The notes under the pieces: generated by a model
Told to the model about the DNA's origin: nothing
Database searches by the model: none
What the model saw: only the letters and a program-made list of their open reading frames with translations
Assembly (NCBI GenBank): GCA_905147135.1
Contig: LR990045.1
Coordinates: 18,452,173 to 18,516,172 of the forward strand
Reading direction: 5' to 3'
From: Blastobasis lacticolella
Taxonomy: Eukaryota > Arthropoda > Insecta > Lepidoptera > Blastobasidae
DNA: 64,000 bases
Shown: positions 23,114 through 34,307 of the stretch, piece after piece
How positions within the stretch are numbered: the stretch's first letter is position 1
How the letters are laid out: every line of letters starts with the position of its first letter
Translations under genes and position numbers: made by a program

Positions 23114-23551
23114 CTAGCAAGTATCTGAGAATCCAGGATTGCTTCCGCTAATAATTTCAATCGCATTGTTGTTTTCGTCGATATGGGAAACTAGTTCGAA
23201 GACGTCATCTTCAACGATCTGTCTGCAGTCGAAACCGAAAAGGATTTAGTACAGATTAAGATCAAATGATCTATTTATAAATATGCTTAATTTTTGGTTT
23301 CCACAATTTTGTAATAGTACTTACGCTTCAGGGACAAGTACAAACACAAATGGATAGCCAAGGTGGTTTCTTATCAACTGAGCTTAAATCTTATTTATTT
23401 GAATGACAGGATTATCTTGCTGCCTGGTTTCTATTATTCTTCTTATAGCTTTCAAAACAAAGCTTTCCATTCCGTAAATTGGCCAAGATATCGGTACCAA
23501 AACGTCGGGTGCAAGCTGGATGTACTCAATAGAAACAAATTTTCCTTCCAT
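23114..23551 (-). pseudogene. Degraded two-exon gene with one in-frame stop, unassigned
   Basis: Exon 1 runs from an ATG at 23551 to 23325 and ends at a consensus GTAAGT donor. The intron of about 100 bp ends with a TTTCGACTGCAG acceptor, and exon 2 is 23114-23222. The total length is 336 bases, an exact multiple of three. The reading stays sensible across the junction and ends in a TAG. A single TAA at 23384-23386 (codon 56) interrupts an otherwise open frame of 112 codons. The encoded product is short, with an acidic C-terminal half (VEDDVFELVSHIDENNNAI), and no family is recognised. Intron-bearing short genes are common in bracovirus segments, which fits the nearby ankyrin gene, but this is inference. 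Confidence 0.45.
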
Positions 23552-23934
23552 GGTACAAAAGAGAAAATAAACGTCCTTCTTCTACGAGTTTAAAGTATGA
23601 AATACAATACGGGAACGATATCTACTTTAGGTCATGAATAGATGTAAGAGGTGAAATAATCAATTTATGTACTTGTGATATATATTATCGGGTTTGTTAC
23701 CACGGTTAGTATTAAAAGGAGTAGTGAAAGTGTAGTGAATAACCACGAAAGTCTTAAAACCTATATTACTTGTGATATGTTAAGAGACCGTAATACATTT
23801 TTACAACAGAGTTAAGCAGAATTGTAAGGGACTATACTTTTTTTACCATAAAAAAATAATATAATAATATAAAAATATTTTTTATAAAAATTTTTCAGAC
23901 TACGGAGACTCTTGATCTTTCGCCTCGACAACAT

Positions 23935-24005
23935 TAGTCGCCTTGTACGACACCCATGAGTGTAAAGGGTTGGTGCTATTCTACTCAGCCGGACACCACA
24001 CGGCA
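23935..24005. repeat. Short lepidopteran LINE 3'-end remnant
   Basis: The words ttagtcgccttgtacgacac and ccggacaccacacggca are characteristic of a dispersed lepidopteran repeat (RTE/Jockey-type 3' region). Related inverted words occur at 52395-52465 and 60802-60872, and part of it at 33424-33452. Confidence 0.55.
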
Positions 24006-24744
24006 TTAAATTGGCATGTAAAACATGTTACGTCCAATGACTTCTACATAAAGGACCAGTTCATTGACCAAAAGAAATAGCTCCATATCATTGGAGCGTA
24101 AACTGCAATTGCGCTCCAACTACGTCTCAGTGACGTTTTGGCCACGTATACGAATGGTCGTTACTTTACAATCTAAGAATGCCGAATTGCGTAGGAAACA
24201 CATGCACTAATTCCGATAAACAGTAACCAAAAACAAGAATGGAGTATCTTTTTTCCTTAGAGTATAAGAAATATCATGTATCACTTGTAAAACTTATATT
24301 TTTAGCATTTACAATAAATATTTAAGTGTTTATTGCTACATTATTAACCGGCCATGATTAGTTGGTATGTTCAATCAAATTCAATGCACGCCATCTGCTT
24401 ATTTTTTATTTGGCAGTCTTACATTTATGCGCACGATGTGACTTTGCACCAGCGGCATAATGCCGTTGATTTTGTTTTCGCGGAAGTAATATTATTATAG
24501 ATAAAAATAGATAACAGATGAGTATACAAATTAATCAATAACAATAATATCGTTATGTAATGTAGCTTCAAACAGTCAACATAATAATAAAAACGTATGT
24601 GTTAAATCGTTAAAGAATTCTACAACAACAAAAGTGGTATAATTTTAAAGGAGGTAAAATGATAAAGATTGAAGGTTGGATGGGTAAATTGACGAATCCC
24701 AATTATTACTGTTTAGATATTTATATTTAAAGCATTACGTTACA

Positions 24745-25075
24745 ACAATTTTGTACGCTTTTACCATGTTATATATGGCGCCTTGGCGAGATTGATGACC
24801 GACGTCTTTTTTTTTTTTTTATGTTACTTAGCAGACAAACAGGCAAGCGGGCCACCTGATGGAAAGTGGTCACCGCCGCCTATGGACATCAGCAACACCA
24901 GGGGAGTCACCAATGCGTTGCCCGCCTATTCTAGTGTATTTATTTTAGTGTGTCTATTTTAGTGCTTAAAACCGGTGGCCAAAACTGGAACTAAGTGTTG
25001 CCATATTGAAATAATATGTCATTGCCAACAACAGCGACGGTGTCACCGGGTCAAATAAGTTTGTGGCACAAGAGA
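24745..25075 (+). repeat. Left member of a degenerate direct duplication (partner 25725-25905)
   Basis: Words such as accatgttatatatggcg, ggtggccaaaactggaacta and agtgttgccatattgaaat recur in the same order and orientation at 25738-25905 with many changes. The left member is split by the SINE-like repeat. Confidence 0.7.
24803..24935 (+). repeat. SINE-like dispersed lepidopteran repeat
   Basis: A T-run is followed by the words cacctgatggaaagtggtca, ccgccgcctatggacatcag and gggagtcaccaatgcgttgc. I associate this pattern with a very abundant moth and butterfly repeat. It interrupts the left member of the duplicated segment at 24745-25075. Confidence 0.65.
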
Positions 25076-25117
25076 CTGCGCCATTATATTTAATATGGTA
25101 TGGTTTATTTATACTTA

Positions 25118-25537
25118 TACAGGGTGTAAAAAGAAACATACCCGCGGAAACTCATAGTTTAGGCAGAAATCGAGATTCTTCTAAAAAGAAAAGTTTGTAT
25201 TTTTGTACTAAAAAATATCAAGTACGTATCGATACAGCTCAATTAATTTAGACACTCAAAGTTCAAATTTAAGTTGAAATAAATGCACTTTAAGTAAAAG
25301 CACGCAATGTAAAGCGTGCAGGCCGGCCGGCCACGCAGCGTCAGTGGCCACTGGTCACGTAGGCGAGCGACAGGCGTGCGCTGGACGATGTACATAGCGC
25401 GTCGCAATTAATTATTTATTTTAGGCAGCGAAATTATGAAGTCATTTCCGCGGGTATGTTTCTTGGGGAAAGTTGTTCAGTTTCATGGGTAGAATATGGG
25501 GTTTCAATTAATGCTAGCGGTCTTTTTACACCCTGTA
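25118..25537. mobile_element. MITE with TACAGGGTGT termini and TA target duplication (420 bp)
   Basis: The left end TACAGGGTGTAAAAAGA and the right end TCTTTTTACACCCTGTA are inverted copies flanked by TA on both sides. A second inverted pair (aaacatacccgcggaaa / tttccgcgggtatgttt) lies inside. The centre has an unexpectedly GC-rich block (25315-25400). TA duplication suggests a Tc1/mariner-type mobilising enzyme. Confidence 0.8.
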
Positions 25538-25905
25538 TATCCGTGAATCCATCGATGCATTACACATGGCCATTAAATACGGGTAAAACAGAAAAAAATA
25601 CTTAATACTGTGATATATTTAGTACAGCATAACTCTAAACGAACTAAAATTAAGCTCGAAAATAGCTATCCAACGACGTATTACACATACCTATTGGAAT
25701 GGTTACCACTGTCCATACAAATTCTTGTACGCGTTAACAATGTTATATCTGGCGGCTTGACAAGATTGTTGACAAACCTATTCGACCCGGTGGTCAAAAC
25801 CAGAACTAAGTGTTGCCGTTTTGAAATTAAATGTCAATGCCAACAACAGCGACGCTGTCACCCGGTCAGACATGTTTGTGGCACTGTAGACAGCGCAGTT
25901 TTATT

Positions 25906-26750
25906 TACTATGGTAACCGTCAGAGTTATTTGTTCGCTCAACCGGTTCCAGGGTATTTATTTCTATGGTTACGTCGGTATTAGTTGACCGAGATCAGTTC
26001 AAGGTTTTTGCAGCGATGACTCGTTGGGTAAATATAATAACAAATTTAGCAGACACGACTGGTACTCCCTAAATATTATTATCATATGTAAACAAAAAGT
26101 TATGAATGAATCGTGCGGTGCATAACGTACTCAAAATCGTAACCTTGGTAGTAGATGTTTGTATCTTTGTATGGTAATTTCGTTGCATAATGTTTAATCT
26201 TATGCAATCTTCTCAAGTACAATTTGGTCAACGTCTACATTAAGATATAACGGTTATCATTTGCTCCCGGATTTCAATTACCGATTAATAAAGTTACACC
26301 TCCCCATTTACAGAGTGATTTATGAGCTAAGACTGCTTCGTACATGTTTTTATAGGATGAAAGTGAGTGTTGACATTATAATGCATCGTTAAATATATAA
26401 ACCTTTCAGTTGCGAATATTATTAGAATGTTTTCGCTTGTACATGTCACAAAAACGAGCTAAATTATAGCCTTGTTTATTGGACAGAATTGCAATTTGTT
26501 TGATCACATCTTATATTAAATCGAGACTACCACGTATGCGACAAACCTAATAAAGAAATTCTTGTGCTGACTTTGGGGTAATCAGTGATACTATGCAGGG
26601 GAATGGAAAGTCATTTTAAGCGATAACCGTTGACATTTGAATGAATCTGTTATCATGCATCCACTTATACTTAACGAGCCACGAAACAAGTGATTCAGTC
26701 GTGTTCTAGCGGTTGAATTATAAACTCGTAATGTATCGCAAGGGATAACT
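25906..26750. promoter_or_regulatory. Upstream region of the ankyrin gene
   Basis: There is no other gene in this stretch. A TATA-like run (aaatatataaacc) lies at 26391-26403, about 350 bp before the ATG. Weaker AT-rich words lie nearer, so the true promoter cannot be placed. Confidence 0.3.
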
Positions 26751-27257
26751 ATGAGCGGGTCCAGGAATGAAGAAGGAGACAATCTTGCACATTATTTGTG
26801 TCGTACTGGAGGTGTAAACAATCTAATGTTTCTTCATGACCTAATAAATGAGAGCAACAGACATTGTTTGATGGGATACAATGAAAAGCAGCAACAATGT
26901 GTTCATATTGTTGCTATGGAACCTCTAGACTCTGTGGAGAAGATGAAGCTTCTGGTGCTTTGGAGAGCGGATATCAATGGGAAAGAACTAAACGATGGTG
27001 ACACTCCTTTACATATTGGAGTAAAGATCAGGAATTATGAACTGGTAAAATGGTTGTGTCAACAGCCAAATATCAACCGGGAAGCGATGAACAAAGAATG
27101 TATGACCCCATATCATATTGCGTTTGTGAACAGAGACCAGAAGATGATGGATTTGCTGAAGATAAATGGAGCCCAGTGCAAAATCCCTTTGCAATCAGAA
27201 TCTAATTCCGGGGATGAAGACTATGAACCGCAGAACAAGAGTATGAAACAAATGTGA
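26751..27257 (+). CDS. Bracovirus-like ankyrin-repeat protein (viral I-kappa-B/vankyrin family), apparently intact
   Basis: A 168-codon uninterrupted frame starts at an ATG at 26751. Four ankyrin repeats are visible at about residues 8-38, 48-78, 83-113 and 118-145. Helix-turn hallmarks include GDTPLHIGVKIRNYELVKWL in the third and CMTPYHIAFVNRDQKMMDLL in the fourth. The layout, the CVHI and TPYHIA boxes and the 'WRADING' turn resemble the short I-kappa-B-like proteins of bracoviruses. In that family these bind NF-kappa-B/Rel factors without the N-terminal degradation signal, damping host immunity. As in that family, there is no long N-terminal regulatory region. An acidic tail occupies residues 149-168. 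No intron is seen. The frame is open despite decayed neighbours. A cellular ankyrin gene is a less likely alternative, since host cactus-type proteins are much longer. Confidence 0.8.
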   Translation: MSGSRNEEGDNLAHYLCRTGGVNNLMFLHDLINESNRHCLMGYNEKQQQCVHIVAMEPLDSVEKMKLLVLWRADINGKELNDGDTPLHIGVKIRNYELVKWLCQQPNINREAMNKECMTPYHIAFVNRDQKMMDLLKINGAQCKIPLQSESNSGDEDYEPQNKSMKQM

Positions 27258-27800
27258 CGAGGTGTAGTGTTATTTGTTTTTATATTCTAGTTGATAAGAA
27301 TAGTTGTCTATAATGTGAACAAACGTTAGCTGTAAATTTATTTATCAATTCGTTTACTGAGTCACTAGAGCACTTTGGCAATGATCTATAAGTCTTTGGA
27401 ATGTAAACACTGATTGACGTTAGCATATGCATCCATATTTGATTGCGTTCGCAGAAAGACGCGTTTATTTTTGCCAGCGGTCATCGCACTTGTCACTGCA
27501 TAAAAAAGAAATAGTCTCCTTTTCCCAAATCTATAAGAAAGGATTATTTCTAATGGTTTTGAAAAGTTAAAATCTATAAAAAATACTGTCTTACTGTGCA
27601 AATATAAAATATGCAATTTTAAAATAATTTAAATCTATTGTTAAGTCTATATAGTTCATGATCATGTATAAAGATATGCATAGAACTGCGTTATTTATTT
27701 TAATTTGTTATCTAAGAAGAAATAGGTCATAGACATAATTATAAAATATTGAATATTTCTTCTTAATGTTTTTATGTTAGTTATTATCTCGTTACAGACA
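27258..27800. other. No gene seen
   Basis: AT-rich sequence between the ankyrin gene and the 3' end of the RLE-type LINE. The right end of any viral insertion should lie here, but I saw no repeat or motif that defines it. Confidence 0.35.
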
Positions 27801-27826
27801 TAAAATTAAACACTAATACTAAAATA

Positions 27827-30233
27827 TTATGTATTAAAAAAATCATCCACACCGTTGTCCCGCGGAATGGTGCCCAGAAAGCTAGCTGCGTTGCCTCGTT
27901 GGATAGCAATACTTATCCTCTGCCCGAGGAACGCGCCAGCTCTCCGGTCACCTGTGGTGTCAATCAGCTTTTTGCTTAAAACTTTGAAAAGCTTTAAAGC
28001 ATCAGGGCCCCACGGTCCCAACGTCTCAACCCCAAACGGCTGAAATATGAAGTCCTGGGATAGGCTTTCATATTTCCTACGTTTGAGATCCTCAGCAGCA
28101 GAGGCCGCAGCTCCAGCGTTGCGGGCGGTAGAGGTTACATGGGACGGCGCCAGAGTGTCCACGCAAGTAGCGTCCCACACCAGCGCCCTCCCACGTTTCC
28201 AAGCAATGAGCGTCATGCCGTCAGGCCTCTTGCCATCGTCACGTACGGTACCATTCGGCTCTAATACGGCCGGTACGTTGACGGTGACAAGCGCCCTTCG
28301 GATGACGTCATTTATTGCCGCGTGTCTAGAGATTCGGCCTGCGCTACGACTACATGACAGACCGTGGTGCCCCAGCGAATCCACATATGCACCACAGGGA
28401 CACCAATGTGGATGAACGAGGTTGACCCCCAACCTCAAACCCAAACAAATAGATAACGATAAGTTATCTAAAACGGTGCCGATATTTAGGGAAGGGACAG
28501 CTTGAAGCCAGAATCCTGACTCCCGCTCAGAAACGGCCAAGAGACGAGCACGTTCCGAAACACTAGACTAAAATTTCGAATTTTGATTGTTTTTCTTTTA
28601 AGAAAGCCGGAATAGACTCGTCCATGATGGGAGCACCCAGAAGGCGGAGGTTTTCGTCATTTAAAATTTTAATTCCCGGTGCAGTAGAGTCAAATTCAGT
28701 TATGATTTTTTCTTTGTCAGTCAATTTTGGGTCCAAATATAACTCACATTTCGAAAAATTTAAAGTAAGGCCGATTTTCTGGAATTCAGATGTTAAAATA
28801 TGTAAATCTTTTAAAACCGTAGCTGCTTCACCTCCGAGTGTCCCGTCATCCAGGTACCAAATATTAAATTTAGACTGTAATTTTGATATTATAGGATGTA
28901 TTGCCAAACTGAAAATTGCTGGTCCGAGTGGGTCTCCCTGTTGACACCCTACTTCAGAGTTCAAAACGTGAGATTTGTACATTAATTTAGAAGGGATATT
29001 GTAACATTGCCAAATGTAAGGTAGTAGTTCTGGACATTGTTGTTTAATTTCAATGAGTAGGGTGTCTCTATTTACCGAATTGAATGCGTTTTTGACGTCC
29101 ACTTTTAAAACCACCTCAGCCTGGTCGTGGGTTATACAAGCCCGCAAGGCATGTACAGCGGCTTCGCAGCCACCTTTACTTCCAAAACCAAGCTGAATAG
29201 GTTGAAACGCGGACGTTAATTTTGGTGCCAATTTTTTACAAGAAATTTTGGAGGCGAGTCTCCGAAGGGTGGTTCCCACAGCAATCGGCCTCACTCCTCC
29301 ATCTTTTTTTATTAAAGCGCACAGGTTTGCACCATACAGCGTCTCAATTATATCTGAGTTTACCCTCCCCGCCAACATGACATTGATCAGGGCGGTGAGA
29401 TCCTCCAAGAGCTTGGCTCCAGCGTCCCCGCAAGACTTGCACAACAGGTCTTTAAGATGCTGCGGTGAAAGTCCGTCGAGGCCGCCGGCTGAGCCGTTCT
29501 TGAAGGACATCACCGCCGTCAGAACATCGTCACAGTTAGCGGTGAGGTGGGCGGCGGTGGTAAGATCAGGAGGAGTCAGATCAGGCTGTGGTGCTGATGG
29601 GTGTTTATCTTTGAGTGCTATTAATGTTTCCTGAGAGTCAGGGGCGAGGGAGTCCTGCGAAAACAGCAGCTGCGCTGCACCCTTTATGTCCCCGTCACTC
29701 ACCTTCTCTTCAATTTTCCTCTGCTTATTATATGAATGATAGAAACGGCTTGTCTGGAAGAAATTATCCAAAGGGTTATTTTCGGAACAATTTAGTTTAA
29801 TTTTGGTTGTTAGAGATTTTGAATTTTCGTTATTTACATTAAGAATATAGAATGGGAATGTGAGAAGTTGTGTCCAGGCGCGCTTTGTGTTTTCTTTTAT
29901 CGTGTTTTTAATAATGGATGATAACTTGTGTGCGACTGTTATACGAGCGCCCCGTGGTATCCTTTTTATGACTGGCACTGTCCGTTTTAGGTTTGAAAGA
30001 TATGACCACAGGGGCTCGTCCTGATTTGTGCTTGATGGAGGGGTGGTATAAAAATTTGGACACGATGATGGTATGTTATTTGGGTTTTCCTTGTGTTTTT
30101 TTCCAATATGAATATTAAGGCCGCGTTTGGTATTAAAAAAGCGCGCCTGGGGGCAGAGGAAACACTGGAAAGAAGTGGCTCCATCGATTGAATGCCCTCG
30201 AATATCGGCACCGTTATTTGCACTCACTGACAT
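27827..30233 (-). pseudogene. RLE-type (R2/NeSL/Hero-like) LINE, copy 2, nearly complete with internal deletion
   Basis: A single-ORF non-LTR retrotransposon on the minus strand. From an ATG at 30233 it has a C2H2 finger (CFLC...HIGKKH), then RPIAVGTTLRRLASK and a catalytic aspartate in LKVDVKNAFNSVN. GCQQGDPLGPAIFSLAIHP and the catalytic WYLDDGTLGG (about 28855-28880) follow. This frame ends at a TAG at 28563. The homology resumes immediately at 28540 with SERESGFWLQAVPSL, then a cysteine-histidine cluster CPCGAYVDSLGHHGLSC, and a restriction-like endonuclease with KRPDG...ALVWDATCVD (PD-D type). The thumb region normally expected between the two parts is missing, so a deletion with frame change happened at 28540-28563. 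The catalytic motifs of both enzymes are intact. The 3' UTR reaches about 27780. Confidence 0.85.
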
Positions 30234-30479
30234 ATACAAAAACTATAATAAAATATGTAAAAAATGAGGCAATCTTACGGTAATTATAACAATTTAAAAC
30301 ATACAAAGCACAAACATCCATATATCACAAAAAACACATTTTCTTTGACGGCAACGGTGACGTGCGTGACGCGCAAAGTTTACTCCGCTTTTTATACTGC
30401 GCGCGCAGAATCTGACTTTATGCAGCCCTTCATTGCTATGGCGACGGCAGCGTGGCGTTATGACAATAGTTTTGTCAAA

Positions 30480-33450
30480 AAATGAATATAAAAATATTTC
30501 ACCAGGCTTGCCCTAATGCGCAGGCTCCAGCGATGTCCACAACGCACACAAGCGCTGGCGTATACTAGACACAGTTTTCAAAAGGTCAGGGGTGTTAGAC
30601 CCTCGGAACTATTTATAAAACATTATAATTCACAGTGTACAATTAGTTGGTTTTCAGTTCTTTTTTTTTTATTATTATTATCTTAAGTTGTGATATATGT
30701 CTTAGTCTAAAAACTTTATAATTTTAATTACATGTTATCTTTATTGATTTCTTGTTGACTGCAGACTTTCTTTGTAAAATTTGTTGTGCATTTTTGTTCA
30801 TTCTTTCAAAAGCTTCAAGAAATTACCATCTGTACACATATAATTCGTTTTTAAGACTCTCCTTTGTTGACCTTCATGGCTCTAAATTCACCTTATACAA
30901 AGTACCAAAGGCGGTTCGTAGCACGCGTTACTGGCCAATTTATCACTTGGAGACTATATTGAGGCCTCACCTTGCAAAGGGCGAAAAAATGAGTAAAGCT
31001 CATGCGGTCATTGATTCCTTTTGCCTGGAATATAAACAAATGTTGCACCGGATTATCTTCATTCCATAAACAATCGCCGCGCCAGACGTTCGGAAGAAAT
31101 ATAGTAAACAATGGCCTACTTTCATTGCATCGTACCAAAGGCTTGGGACTCTATTCCTGAGTTTTTTACCGATTTGCTCGTCCATTTCTATCTGGAAGAG
31201 CATTGTAAACTTTATCACTCTCTCTTCGGACTATCATGGACCCACGACGGTATCTCAGCGGTTTCTTAAAATTACCAGGATACTGCCGTATGGTTCAAGA
31301 TCATCGACGACAATGAAGATCATCCAACTCCTGAAAACTACATGACTATTGAAGTTGCTAGGATCCAGTAATCTCCTACAAGTGTCCAGTGCTAGTGTTA
31401 GACTTAAGGGTAATGTTAATAATTTTTCCAATTGTCCAAGTCCTAGTGCTAAGTAAGTTAAGGTTAATTCCAAGCGGTTATGGTCTTAATTATATTTTTT
31501 TATAAGAATTTTCCTGTTGTTTTCTTTTAATATTTTGATGCGCACCCTCAGAAAATCTCTAAACAATTCAACTCTGAATCAGAGTAGTCTTCTTCCTAAC
31601 AGTTTCGAATTCTGCCAAGTCCCTAACTTTCGAGTTTGAAACACTTCCTTGTAACCAGGGGATCGAGAGAAACCAAGAAATAGGAATTTAAAATTAGTTT
31701 TATTCAATTTTAAGAATTATTACATGTTAACAGAAATGAACTGCTGACTAACCTGCGACTATCATGACCGACCGAGAAACAGTTTTAGTCAATGTTTGTA
31801 CTTTGGACTGCACGAAATGAATGAGCTGCAAATCGATAAGATCAATAAGTAAAACGAAATACTATACAATATCTACTATCAGCAATGTATATTAAATATT
31901 AAATATTAATATTATGTATAACTCAACACATTACATTGTATTGTATTGTGACATTGTATCTATTTTAACTTTTTATATGCAGCCAGCATTAAAGGCATCA
32001 TCTCCAACAGTGACATCCATTTAAGTGATATTTACACATATAGATTTTTAGATTAGGAAATTACACTTTTTCCTAAAACACCTTAAAAAAATATGGAAAT
32101 GGCGCTGAATGGATCTTGATAGTTGGTAGTTTAGGGTTTTTACACTTCTACACCGTTTGATAGTTTGGGGTCCAACTTAGAACCAAAGATACAGCTTATC
32201 CTCTTGAATAAAATAAACTGCCTGAAAAACGATTTCCACGCGGTCGAAGTTGCGGGAAAAAGTTAGATTAGTAATAAATAGTACCAGTTGAAGTTACATA
32301 CATATTACTTAATTATGTGTACATTTGACTGCAGGTAAAATCATGGCTGATGAACAGGCGTAGCGTAGTGGCAGACCCTCCACCCTACCCGGACCAAGCC
32401 CCAATTATGGCAATACCACCACATCCCTGAAACAACGCCCCTGATGGTGGAGAATATAGGCCCAAATTGCTATAGCAATTTTACGATAACTTTTGGCCTG
32501 CACAAAGTTTGGACCTAACATCACTAACGTCCTCTAAAACATACAACGGACCGGAAGACCTCAAAGTGTACGTTTCGCCTTCACCGCGCACATGTCGCAC
32601 TCACCCTTCAGGTACGATAGTCTCCAGCATTTTCTCCAAACTTTTGATTTTGCTAATCAGCCTTATTCCCTTCCAGCCACAGAATGATTAGAAACACATT
32701 CTCTTTCAACGAATTTCACATCCCTACCACTAGACTGTCCCTTAGGTGACTATTGTGACATACCGTTACATACACCTACAAATTTAAATTCTTCCCCATC
32801 ACACAACTCTCCTACACAACACTCACTTCTCTAACCAAATCCTTTTAACACTCTACTCTCTCACTCTATTGATACAAATTTGTCGAAATTATCGAAGATT
32901 CCTCAGCTAGGTATACCAATTGTAGTATATCCGCTCTGTATGCCTAGTATACATAGTTTAGACCCTCAACAACCAGTACGATATATGCCCTGGTCGTGTA
33001 ACGATTAAAGGGGTTATATATCTTCAACAAGGAATTATTTAATTTCATTGTCCATTTTAAGGTAAATTTTTGTAAAATTGTAATTAGAATAAGTAGTTTG
33101 GTTAAGGTTAGGGTATATTGTGTATCATGTATATTAAGATTTTTAATGTAAATAAATTTAGGTTATCAATACTTGTGTAAATAAATGTTGTGTACCTTTA
33201 TTCAGTGCATTTTATTAATAATTATAATATACACATAATTCACTTCTATATCATACTCTGGCCTAGACTTTTGAGTGCCACTGTGTTTTGCCTCATCCAC
33301 ATTCATACAATTTCAGCGGAAGTGGAAGTTATATATTACTCTTCGAACAATATGTAAGTGTGCATATTTCTTTTAATACTTACCTACAAGTTTACTTAAA
33401 AGAGCTTAAGTAAATATAAAATTGTGTGGCCGTGTGGTGTCCGGCAGAGT
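30480..33450. other. About 3 kb without a recognised gene
   Basis: Several open frames (30752-31138, 31255-31473, 32509-32691) show no known motifs. A segment at 32728-32800 (ctgtcccttaggtgactattgtgaca and following) resembles the outer end of duplicated unit A (16443-16500), so a diverged relative of that repeat may be present. The rest is AT-rich and unremarkable. Confidence 0.4.
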
Positions 33451-33455
33451 AGCAC

Positions 33456-34012
33456 AAATGCCTGCAAACCATCGTCGGCGCACTACGCTTCGTGAGGAAT
33501 GACACCATTAAGAGGGACCTCCAGCAGGAGGAGCTGGACGACTTCGTCGAACAACGCCTATAGCTCGATGTTCCCTCACATCCGTGGCATCGCGCCACTC
33601 TACGCACGCCCACCAGACAGCCGGTCTAGAGCTCTCCCACGAGAGCTACTAGGACCGGCCAATGGCAATCAATCAGACGCCACAACTCCCGAACCTCCCC
33701 ACCCGGGTGAGATAAAACAGCCCCTCCAGATAGGACAGAGTGACAGCCGCTGCCACTGGACCTGCCCAACCGGGCAAGCCCAGGGCAGCACAACCCCAAA
33801 AACGACACTTCCGTCACCGCCAGTGCTCAAGAGATCACACGCAAGAAGACAGCACCCTAGCTGCAGGATGCCGCCTGTTCGCTGGTAGCTCGCCGGGCCT
33901 CCCCGAACGGGGTCCCACTCGGCGGGCTAGTACCGCGCCGAGGGCGACAAAGAAGCGCAGGCGAGGGTGCCAACCCCAAAGGCCTTAAAAGGCCATAAAA
34001 AGGCCTTTTTCA
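33456..34012 (+). pseudogene. Jockey-like LINE 3' end fragment
   Basis: A short plus-strand stretch encodes TIVGALRFVRNDTIKRDLQ (33467-33525), the C-terminal end typical of Jockey-type reverse transcriptases. It then runs on in a Pro-, Ser- and Arg-rich frame that is probably tail sequence. The 3' end has the words aaggccataaaaaggccttt and ttcagggccac, which I know from lepidopteran Jockey 3' ends. The reverse transcriptase core and endonuclease are absent. The 33424-33452 part just upstream matches another dispersed repeat. Confidence 0.65.
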
Positions 34013-34307
34013 GGGCCACATACAATTCAGAAAGTTTCCTTGAATTTCGATTCAACCACATACGATATATGAAACCAATGTCATTTTTATTATCTAAATT
34101 ATAATTATTAGGGTGGGTTGCACGATATTACTTTAACAATAGCAGGTCAGTTAGACAAAAAATGGGTTGCACTATTTTGACAATGGTCAAAATGACGTCA
34201 TAACTTAACGCTAACTTTAACTGCCCACGCTTGACCGGTTAAACTTATTGTTTACGTTAAATTCATTGTTAGTACAGTGTCAAACGTAAAAAAATTGCTT
34301 AGTAAAC

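Larger units (their letters stand above)
21157..27800. other. Candidate bracovirus-derived insertion, decayed
   Basis: This stretch lies between repeat D and an RLE-type LINE. It contains an intact bracovirus-like ankyrin gene (26751-27257) and two degraded unassigned genes on the minus strand (21519-22179 and 23114-23551). Moth repeats sit inside it (23935-24005, 24803-24935, 25118-25537), so if it is viral it is an old integration that was later invaded. Exact ends could not be set: I did not find bracovirus integration motifs by eye. The extent given is simply the non-repeat interval. The call depends on the ankyrin gene. Confidence 0.4.

Noticed and set aside
28047..28415. Long plus-strand open frames antisense to the RLE-type LINE (also 28624-28944, 29248-29634)
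   Set aside because: They are the opposite strand of a strongly supported reverse transcriptase and endonuclease frame and show no motifs of their own.
30752..31473. Overlapping open frames on both strands as a host gene
   Set aside because: No recognisable domain, no splice structure I could support, and the frames on the two strands overlap each other.
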